NCBI GenBank assembly: GCA_001940995.1
Contig: MSHC01000011.1
Location: forward strand, 47,310 to 111,309
Direction of reading: 5' to 3'
DNA: 64,000 bases
Source of the DNA: Ruminococcus sp. Phil15
GTDB taxonomy: Bacteria > Bacillota > Clostridia > Oscillospirales > Ruminococcaceae
Below the pieces are notes generated by a model that worked only from the letters and a program-made list of their open reading frames with translations, did not search any database and was not told the DNA's origin. Of this stretch, positions 57,449-64,000 are shown in pieces (positions within the stretch are counted from its first letter, which is position 1; every line of letters starts with the position of its first letter). Both the position numbers and the translations under genes were made by a program.

Positions 57449-58792
57449 CTAGAAGCGTCCTCCCCTGCCGCCGTGGCTTCTGCCGGAGCCGCTTCTGTGT
57501 CCGCCGCCTGAGCCTGAGCCGCCTGAGCTGCGGGCAGTCCTTGTGGTTCTTGTATACATAAACGTATCTGTTGAACGTGTTACGGCAAAGGAATTATCCC
57601 TTATATACTCTCTTGCAAACGATCTTTGCTTTACGGTTTTCATCTTGCTCTTGAGGACGCCTGCTACGATAGATGTAACGATGACCGAGATAACAATGCC
57701 CACTACGAGCGCAAATTTTGATGACTTCCATATATGCCCTGCTGTGACATACCTATGGGTACTGCTGTACGGCTTGTTTTCCTTTGCTTCCTTTACAAAT
57801 ATATCCACTATCTCCGCATACCTGTCAAAGCAGTCGTAATAGTCGCCTGCGGAGAGCATATCTATCACGTCGTCCTCTATCCATTCAAGTCCGTAATCGT
57901 TAAGAGCGGTCATACCGTAGCCGCAGGTCGTCAGCCACCACTCTCTTGTATCCATTGCGACAACGAACATTATGCCGTCGGCTTCCGGGCCTACTCCGTA
58001 TCCGCCGTAGTCGTAATAGTTATCCGCATAGCCCATAATAGTTACAGATTCGGTGTAATAGCTGTCTACGATAACAACAGAGCAGTCGAATCCGTATTCT
58101 TCGAGTATTCCACGCATCTTTTTCTCAAGCTGCGAGATTTCTCCCTCGGAAAGAAGTCCTACCTCGTCCACTACTCTCGGCAGGCTGTCGTCATACTCGC
58201 CCTCGGCATAGCTTGGCACCTGCGGCGTATCGGGGAAAATCGGGCTGTCGGGAATAACAGGCACATCTATATCCGGCATACCGAACGGGTCGTCTATAAC
58301 GCCCTCCGCTATAAGATATTCGGAAATATATGCGTCAGCGTCCCAGCTAAAAAGCATAATACATCCTGCCGCTCCGCCTAAATCGAGATTTGCCTGCGAA
58401 TTGCTTTTGATGCTTTCGATCACTTCTTCTGTAAAGATATTGCACGCAATACCCATAGGACAGATGTACTGACTCTTTGTGTCTTCTTCAACAAGATACA
58501 AAACGGCATTTCCGTCGATTCCTATTTTATATTTTCCGATATAATCGTCAAAAAGCGCCTGCTCATCTTCAAAACCCTGCTTTTCGATCGAGTCAACAAC
58601 GATTGCAACTGCGTCAACAGAATATTCTTCTGATATTTTTACAAGCCCCTCTGTCAGCGAATCATACATCATCTCAGACAAAAGATTCGCAGGGTCGTAG
58701 ACCTTTTTTTCAGCGCCTACCGCCGGCACGTCAAAGCTAAAAACCGCAACGCAGAAAACCGCCGAGAGGAGAAATGATATAATTTTTTTCAC
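57449..58792 (-). CDS. TPM (Psb32/YgcG-like) domain secreted/membrane protein, two TPM-like modules
   Basis: VYDPANLLSEMMYDSLTE.. and VVDEVGLLSEGEISQLEKKMRGILEEYGFDCSVVIV; TM; GGSGSGGGHRSGSGRSHGGRGGRF tail. Confidence 0.82.
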   Translation of the reverse strand: MKKIISFLLSAVFCVAVFSFDVPAVGAEKKVYDPANLLSEMMYDSLTEGLVKISEEYSVDAVAIVVDSIEKQGFEDEQALFDDYIGKYKIGIDGNAVLYLVEEDTKSQYICPMGIACNIFTEEVIESIKSNSQANLDLGGAAGCIMLFSWDADAYISEYLIAEGVIDDPFGMPDIDVPVIPDSPIFPDTPQVPSYAEGEYDDSLPRVVDEVGLLSEGEISQLEKKMRGILEEYGFDCSVVIVDSYYTESVTIMGYADNYYDYGGYGVGPEADGIMFVVAMDTREWWLTTCGYGMTALNDYGLEWIEDDVIDMLSAGDYYDCFDRYAEIVDIFVKEAKENKPYSSTHRYVTAGHIWKSSKFALVVGIVISVIVTSIVAGVLKSKMKTVKQRSFAREYIRDNSFAVTRSTDTFMYTRTTRTARSSGGSGSGGGHRSGSGRSHGGRGGRF

Positions 58793-58804
58793 GACGCCAC
58801 CCTC

Positions 58805-59899
58805 CTAAAGCAGAAACGCTATCACAAGCACAGCTATTGCAAGGCTTGCGAGGAACGTTCCCACGCAGGTAAGGGCGAGCTTTCGCTTATCTATAGGAAG
58901 CTCTCCGACCATTTTTCCTGTTTGTCCGTTCATAGCGAAAGTATATGTCTTACCGCCGTATTTCGTATTCATCATCCACACTGGCAGCAAAGCGTAATGA
59001 ATATCGCCCTCGTCGATATGTACGTCCGAATGGTTTACCGTTACCGTATTATAGCCGTTCACGGTTGAGCGGAGCATTTCTATCGTGCTGTTTCTGATAC
59101 GCTGGTTTGCTCTTTGTATGCTGTGAGTGACGTCAACGTCATATCTGTCCGCAAAAAAGCCTGCCAGATATGCGGAGTTAAAGTCGAGCGCCTCACGGAA
59201 ATCATACGGCTCTATAGACTCCATAAAGGTATCGTCCATTTTTGACGAGCCGTCTACCGGCACCCTCTCAAAGCCCATTTTGCCCTCACGCACTACGTTA
59301 TAATAGTCGGTTTTGGTGTAATTATATCTGCTGTCGGACCATCTGTGTATTCTTACCGCATTGAGAGTAATACTGCCGTTGCTGTCACAGTCAAAAAGCC
59401 AGAACGGAACATAAATGCCCTTTAAGTCGTCTGGACTGACGCTTTTGAATTTATGCGGAAGCAGAAATCTGCCACTGAGAAATTTCCTGTATGCCGAAAA
59501 GACCTCCTCACGCTTTTTCTCAAACGGTATAACATAGTCAGGGCGCAGGATTCCGTCTATCGAGCTTCCCATTACAACCGGATTATCGCAGTACGGGCAG
59601 GTCGTTGCAATCGTTGAGCCGTCGCCGATGATCTCTCCGCCGCAGTGTGCGCAGCGGTAGGTCTGCATCATACTAAGCTCTGCGTCAGACCAGTCGCCGT
59701 TTCCGCCGTTTTTGTCATACTCACGCCAATTAAAGCTGTCGGGCTTTTGCTTATTCAGGTCTTTTTCATATTCCGCTAAAGCGCCTATTGAAATAACGCT
59801 GTCGCAGTATTTGCACTGTATGCTGTCCTCGCCTGCCGTATACTGAATATCAGCGCCGCAGGTAGGACACTTGTAGACAATCATATTAACGTCAGACAA
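58805..59899 (-). CDS. TFIIB-type zinc-ribbon membrane-anchored protein
   Basis: YKCPTCGADIQYTAGEDSIQCKYCDS, YRCAHCGGEIIGDGSTIATTCPYCDNPVVM; C-terminal TM. Confidence 0.82.
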   Translation of the reverse strand: MSDVNMIVYKCPTCGADIQYTAGEDSIQCKYCDSVISIGALAEYEKDLNKQKPDSFNWREYDKNGGNGDWSDAELSMMQTYRCAHCGGEIIGDGSTIATTCPYCDNPVVMGSSIDGILRPDYVIPFEKKREEVFSAYRKFLSGRFLLPHKFKSVSPDDLKGIYVPFWLFDCDSNGSITLNAVRIHRWSDSRYNYTKTDYYNVVREGKMGFERVPVDGSSKMDDTFMESIEPYDFREALDFNSAYLAGFFADRYDVDVTHSIQRANQRIRNSTIEMLRSTVNGYNTVTVNHSDVHIDEGDIHYALLPVWMMNTKYGGKTYTFAMNGQTGKMVGELPIDKRKLALTCVGTFLASLAIAVLVIAFLL

Positions 59900-59910
59900 G
59901 CTGTTTCCCC

Positions 59911-60396
59911 CTATACCCTTTCATAGAGTGTAAATTCAAACTCCAGTCCGTCGCATTCTCTCGGAACTGTCATAATACATTTGAAGTCGGCTCTCTCGTC
60001 CAGGTTTGCAAAGTATCTGTCGCACGGCTTTGAAGCCTTGAACTTCGTAAGATAGATTCTCCTGCAATACGGCATAAACAGCTCGTAGACCTCAGCGCCG
60101 CCTATAACGAACACATCGTCCGTGTCATACTTTGAAGTATAATCCAAAACTTCCTTCACGCTGTTGCAGACGGTTACGCCATCGGGAGCGTAGTCCCTGT
60201 TCCTTGTGAGAACCACGTTGTCACGCTTTGGAAGCGGCTTTGCATTCGGAAAAGACTCAAGCGTCTTTCTGCCCATTACAACGCACTTTCCCATAGTTGT
60301 TTTTCTGAAGAACGCCATATCCTCCTTGACGTGGAAAAGCAGGTCGTTGTCCTTGCCTATCCCCCAGTCGAGGGATACGGATAAAATCATATTCAT
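59911..60396 (-). CDS. folA: Dihydrofolate reductase
   Basis: MNMILSVSLDWGIGKDNDLLFHVKEDMAFFRKTTMGKCVVMGRKTLESFPNAKPLPKRDNVVLTR; start reset from 60636. Confidence 0.96.
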   Translation of the reverse strand: MNMILSVSLDWGIGKDNDLLFHVKEDMAFFRKTTMGKCVVMGRKTLESFPNAKPLPKRDNVVLTRNRDYAPDGVTVCNSVKEVLDYTSKYDTDDVFVIGGAEVYELFMPYCRRIYLTKFKASKPCDRYFANLDERADFKCIMTVPRECDGLEFEFTLYERV

Positions 60397-60418
60397 AATA
60401 GCTTTACCTTGCCTTTTA

Positions 60419-61258
60419 TCAGATTGCGACAGGTATCTGCTTGTCGAACTCGTGGTACTTGTAGCCCTCGAGCGAAAAGCTGTTTCTGTCAAACTTATAG
60501 AAGTCGTCCACCGACTTGTCCAGGATAAGCTTCGGCGCTTCAAACGGAGTCTTTTCGATGATCTCCTTAACAAGCGGAATATGTCTGTCATAGATATGTG
60601 CGTCAGCGATGACGTGGACAAACTCGCCGACCTCAAGACCGCTTACCTGTGCGAGCATATATGTAAGCATCGCATACTGACATACGTTCCAGTTGTTTGC
60701 GGTAAGCATATCCTGCGAACGCTGATTCAGAATCGAGTTGAGCTTTCCGTCGCAGACATTGAATGTCATACTGTAAGCGCACGGGTAAAGACCCATCTCA
60801 TGAAGGTCAGCGTGATTATATATGTTGGTGATGATGCGGCGGCTTCCCTTGTTGTACTTCAGGTCATAGAGGACTCTGTCAACCTGGTCGAACATACCCT
60901 CCTTATACTTATGCTTTACGCCAAGCTGGTAGCCGTATGCTTTACCGATACTGCCGTTTTCGTCAGCCCACGAATCCCAGATATGGCTGCCCAGATCCTT
61001 TATATTGTTCGACTTCTTCTGCCAGATCCAGAAAAGCTCGTCAACAGCGGACTTTATGAACGTTCTTCTGATTGTGAGAATAGGAAACTCCTTTGTGAGG
61101 TCGTAGCGGTTTACGACGCAGAATTTCTTTATGGTGTGCGCAGGCGTGCCGTCCTCCCAGTGAGGGCGCACCTCCATTTCGTTATCCATAAATCCGTTCT
61201 CTATTATATCCTTGCAGTTTCTGATAAAGATCTCATCAGCGAGGCTCACGAAAATCAC
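60419..61258 (-). CDS. thyA: Thymidylate synthase
   Basis: LNQRSQDMLTANNWNVCQYAMLTYMLAQVSGLEVGEFVHVIADAHIYDRHI. Confidence 0.94.
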   Translation of the reverse strand: MIFVSLADEIFIRNCKDIIENGFMDNEMEVRPHWEDGTPAHTIKKFCVVNRYDLTKEFPILTIRRTFIKSAVDELFWIWQKKSNNIKDLGSHIWDSWADENGSIGKAYGYQLGVKHKYKEGMFDQVDRVLYDLKYNKGSRRIITNIYNHADLHEMGLYPCAYSMTFNVCDGKLNSILNQRSQDMLTANNWNVCQYAMLTYMLAQVSGLEVGEFVHVIADAHIYDRHIPLVKEIIEKTPFEAPKLILDKSVDDFYKFDRNSFSLEGYKYHEFDKQIPVAI

Positions 61259-61479
61259 TCCCTTATATTTTTTAAAAACATATTACCTATTATATCATAG
61301 CATATTTCAAACATATTTGCAACATTTTACGCCTCATTTCTTTGACATCTTTTTATCAATCAGCTATTGACTTACAGCGACATTTCGGGTATAATATTAA
61401 ATGAGGAAAATTTGACTTTTGTAAATAATTGCCTTAAAATTTTCCGTATTTTTTCAATTTGAGAGGAGTATTTTATTCT

Positions 61480-63282
61480 ATGGCAACATTAACTAAGAAC
61501 CCTAACGTCAATGCTTGGGTTGACGAAATGATTGCTCTGACGAAGCCTGAAAAGGTAGTATGGATCGACGGCTCGGACGAGCAGCTCCAGGCTCTCAGAG
61601 ATGAAGCGCTTTCCACGGGCGAAATGGTAGCTCTTAACCAGGAAAAGCTTCCCGGCTGTATCTATCACAGAACAAATCCTAACGACGTTGCAAGAGTTGA
61701 GGACAGAACCTTTATCTGCACAAGAAATAAGGAAGACGCAGGCCCGACAAACAACTGGTGTGACCCTAAGGAAATGTACGCTAAGCTTACGCCTATGTAC
61801 GACGGCGTAATGGCAGGCAGAACCATGTACGTTATTCCTTACTCAATGGGTCCTATCGGCTCGCCGCTCGCTAAGGTCGGCGTCGAAGTTACCGACTCTA
61901 TCTACGTAGTCCTTAATATGGACATTATGACAAGAGTCGGCGTCAAGGCATTTGAAAACCTCGGCGATACCTCCGACGACTTCGTAAGAGGACTTCACGC
62001 AAGAGCCGACATCGACCCAGAAAAAAGATACATCGTCCAGTTCCCTGAGGATAACACAATCTGGTCTATCAACTCAGGCTACGGCGGAAACGTCCTTCTC
62101 GGCAAGAAGTGCTTCGCACTCAGAATTGCTTCTTTCCAGGGCAAGAACGAGGGCTGGATGGCAGAGCATATGCTCATTCTCGGCGTCGAGAAGCCGGACG
62201 GAGAGGTTAAATATATCACAGCCGCATTCCCGTCCGCCTGCGGTAAGACAAACCTCGCAATGCTCATTCCTCCTGCTTGCTACACAGAAGCAGGCTACAA
62301 GGTCTGGACAGTCGGCGACGATATCGCTTGGCTCAAGCAGGGTCCTGACGGCAAACTCTACGCTATTAACCCTGAAAACGGATTCTTCGGCGTTGCACCC
62401 GGCACAAACGAGAAGTCCAACCCAAATGCTCTCCACACAGCTATGAGAGATACTATCTTTACAAACGTTGCTATCAATAACGCAGACCAGACAGTTTGGT
62501 GGGAAAAGCTCGACAAGAATCCTCCTGTTGACGCAACAGAGTGGAAGGGCGCTAAGGTCAACGGTCCTGAGTATATCGCACAGGGCGGCTCGCTCGCTCA
62601 TCCAAACTCAAGATTTACAGCTCCTGCAAGAAACTGCCCTTGCATTTCCAAGGAATTCAACAATCCTGCCGGCGTTCCTGTTTCAGCAATCATCTTCGGC
62701 GGCCGCCGTGCTTCTACTACTCCGCTCGTATATCAGTCATTTGACTGGATTCACGGCACTTATGTCGGCTCTGCCGTTTCTTCCGAAACAACCGCCGCCG
62801 CAACAGGCGCTGTCGGAGTTCTTCGTCACGACCCTATGGCTATGAAGCCGTTCATCGGCTACAATGTCGGCGACTACTGGGCACATTGGCTCGAAATGGG
62901 CGAAAAGCTTGGCGAAAACGCTCCTAAGATCTTCAACGTTAACTGGTTCAAGCAGGACGAGAACGGCAACTTCATCTGGCCGGGCTTCGGTGACAATATG
63001 AGAGTCCTCGACTGGATCATCAAGAGATGTGAAGGAACAATCGACGCCGAGGAAACAGCTATCGGTTATCTTCCTAAAATGGGCGACATCAACGTAACAG
63101 GCATAGAGGACGAGGTTACTCCTGAAATTATGGAAAAGCTTCTCCACGTTGACAAGGAGCTTTGGACAAAGGAAATCGCTGAGATGCGTAACTACTACAA
63201 GGAGCTTTCCGACAAGGGCGCAAGAATCCCTGCCGCTCTTGAAGCACAGCTCGACGCTCTCGAAGCAAGACTTGCTAAGTAA
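61480..63282 (+). CDS. pckG: Phosphoenolpyruvate carboxykinase (GTP)
   Basis: AAFPSACGKTNLAMLIPP, GDDIAWLK, NPENGFFGVAPGTN; RBS GAGAGGAG, start at MATLTKN. Confidence 0.97.
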   Translation: MATLTKNPNVNAWVDEMIALTKPEKVVWIDGSDEQLQALRDEALSTGEMVALNQEKLPGCIYHRTNPNDVARVEDRTFICTRNKEDAGPTNNWCDPKEMYAKLTPMYDGVMAGRTMYVIPYSMGPIGSPLAKVGVEVTDSIYVVLNMDIMTRVGVKAFENLGDTSDDFVRGLHARADIDPEKRYIVQFPEDNTIWSINSGYGGNVLLGKKCFALRIASFQGKNEGWMAEHMLILGVEKPDGEVKYITAAFPSACGKTNLAMLIPPACYTEAGYKVWTVGDDIAWLKQGPDGKLYAINPENGFFGVAPGTNEKSNPNALHTAMRDTIFTNVAINNADQTVWWEKLDKNPPVDATEWKGAKVNGPEYIAQGGSLAHPNSRFTAPARNCPCISKEFNNPAGVPVSAIIFGGRRASTTPLVYQSFDWIHGTYVGSAVSSETTAAATGAVGVLRHDPMAMKPFIGYNVGDYWAHWLEMGEKLGENAPKIFNVNWFKQDENGNFIWPGFGDNMRVLDWIIKRCEGTIDAEETAIGYLPKMGDINVTGIEDEVTPEIMEKLLHVDKELWTKEIAEMRNYYKELSDKGARIPAALEAQLDALEARLAK

Positions 63283-63297
63283 TCCTCACAAAAATAT

Positions 63298-63325
63298 AAG
63301 CCTCCCGAAAGGGAGGCTTTTTTGT
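63298..63325 (+). terminator. pckG terminator
   Basis: AAGCCTCCC GAAA GGGAGGCTT TTTT. Confidence 0.88.
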
Positions 63326-63425
63326 ATGCTATTCTTTCAAACTCATCTACAAACTCCTTCGGTAATCTAAAGGTTTTGGTGACGTATTCATCATATCCTT
63401 TTTGCAATTTAAACATATTTATCAC
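63311..63425 (-). pseudogene. Truncated ribbon-helix-helix (Arc-like) protein
   Basis: RBS AAGGAGGAG then MFKLQKGYDEYVTKTFRLPKEFVDEFERIAYKK, after which the frame runs into the pckG terminator. Confidence 0.65.
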
Positions 63426-63576
63426 TCCTCCTTATACTAATTATGTATCAGTTTTTGTCAGAGTTAAATAAGGTATTTGCAATAATTTTTGTATTATATA
63501 TGAATTGCAATATTACCAAAAAAGAAATATAACAATCTTAGGGGAGATTCTCCAAAATATACGGGAGGTAATACTT

Positions 63577-63951
63577 ATGTTTAATGGAAGGTCAAAATTC
63601 TCATTTGTCAAAGCATTGCTCATAACAGCCTATGCTGTATGTCTGATTGGGAGCAACACTGATACAACCTCAAGTGCAGAAAATGCCGCAAAGGAAATCG
63701 CAATTGCAGAAATTCCATTAGAAACTGCGTTTCTTATGCTACATCTTGCAATGGCATCGCTCAGCGCCTTTTTCTGTTATCTTGGCTTTGGCTTAAAGGC
63801 AAACTGGGGATTTTTAGTAAGCGGTATCCTTATGTGCGTCGCTGCACTATGTGTTCCCGTATACTTTATGTTCACAGTGCCACTGCTGATACTTGCATTT
63901 GTTTCGTATTCCAAGCAAAAGAAAATCAACGAAAACAACGACCCCAAATAA
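63577..63951 (+). CDS. Small membrane protein of unknown function
   Basis: RBS GGGAGG; MFNGRSKFSFVKALLITAYAV.. with several hydrophobic helices. Confidence 0.6.
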   Translation: MFNGRSKFSFVKALLITAYAVCLIGSNTDTTSSAENAAKEIAIAEIPLETAFLMLHLAMASLSAFFCYLGFGLKANWGFLVSGILMCVAALCVPVYFMFTVPLLILAFVSYSKQKKINENNDPK

Positions 63952-63964
63952 ACCCAAAATTCCC

Positions 63965-64000
63965 CGACTGTGTAAATTAATTGACCCCAAAAAGTTAGAC
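63965..64000 (+). mobile_element. Probable IS3-family (IS150-like) insertion-sequence end, continues past the window
   Basis: TGTGTAAATTAATTGACCCCAAAAAGTTAGAC resembles IS150-group termini. Confidence 0.5.

Noticed and set aside
60206-61300. 364-aa plus-strand ORF
   Set aside because: Antisense to folA/thyA, whose motifs are intact

Overview
The window is from a Clostridia/Ruminococcaceae-type Firmicute (inferred from gene content). It has two parts. (A) About 0.4-22.9 kb is a mosaic accessory island just downstream of a tRNA-Ser. It contains: an XRE regulator and a Spo0A-C-like small ORF; a LysR-controlled envelope/redox regulon of two operons sharing one promoter/operator motif (Ntn amide hydrolase lipoprotein, ANL ligase, ABC exporter; cyclophilin-like lipoproteins, DUF3737, LysE, flavodoxin-type reductases, acetyltransferase, a lipoprotein flavodoxin-aldo/keto reductase fusion, alpha/beta hydrolase); remnants of an integrative element (sigma-70-like gene, truncated HTH gene, chimeric HTH/serine-recombinase ORF, endolysin scrap, truncated sortase-type surface protein); a LytTR/GHKL two-component system preceded by an unannotated 32-aa peptide ORF with a promoter and tandem 14-bp repeats; and an ArsR-permease-thioredoxin operon. 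(B) About 22.9-63.3 kb is core chromosome: NUDIX, GH5, AGE epimerase, DUF1015, secA, SAM riboswitch-metK, FMN riboswitch-ribU-like, efp/aroQ cluster, rpsU, leuS-rsfS-yqeK-nadD-yhbY-rdgB-ftsY-smc-rnc-plsX-trmFO-topA-dprA, infC-rpmI-rplT, CPBP protease, TPM protein, folA/thyA, pckG. A truncated RHH gene and a probable IS3-family end lie at the right edge. The best candidates for undescribed biology are the LysR regulon (Ntn hydrolase + ligase + exporter, and the lipid-anchored flavodoxin-AKR fusion) and the peptide-ORF/LytTR system. No CRISPR array or rRNA was seen. All product calls come from reading the translations, not from database searches.
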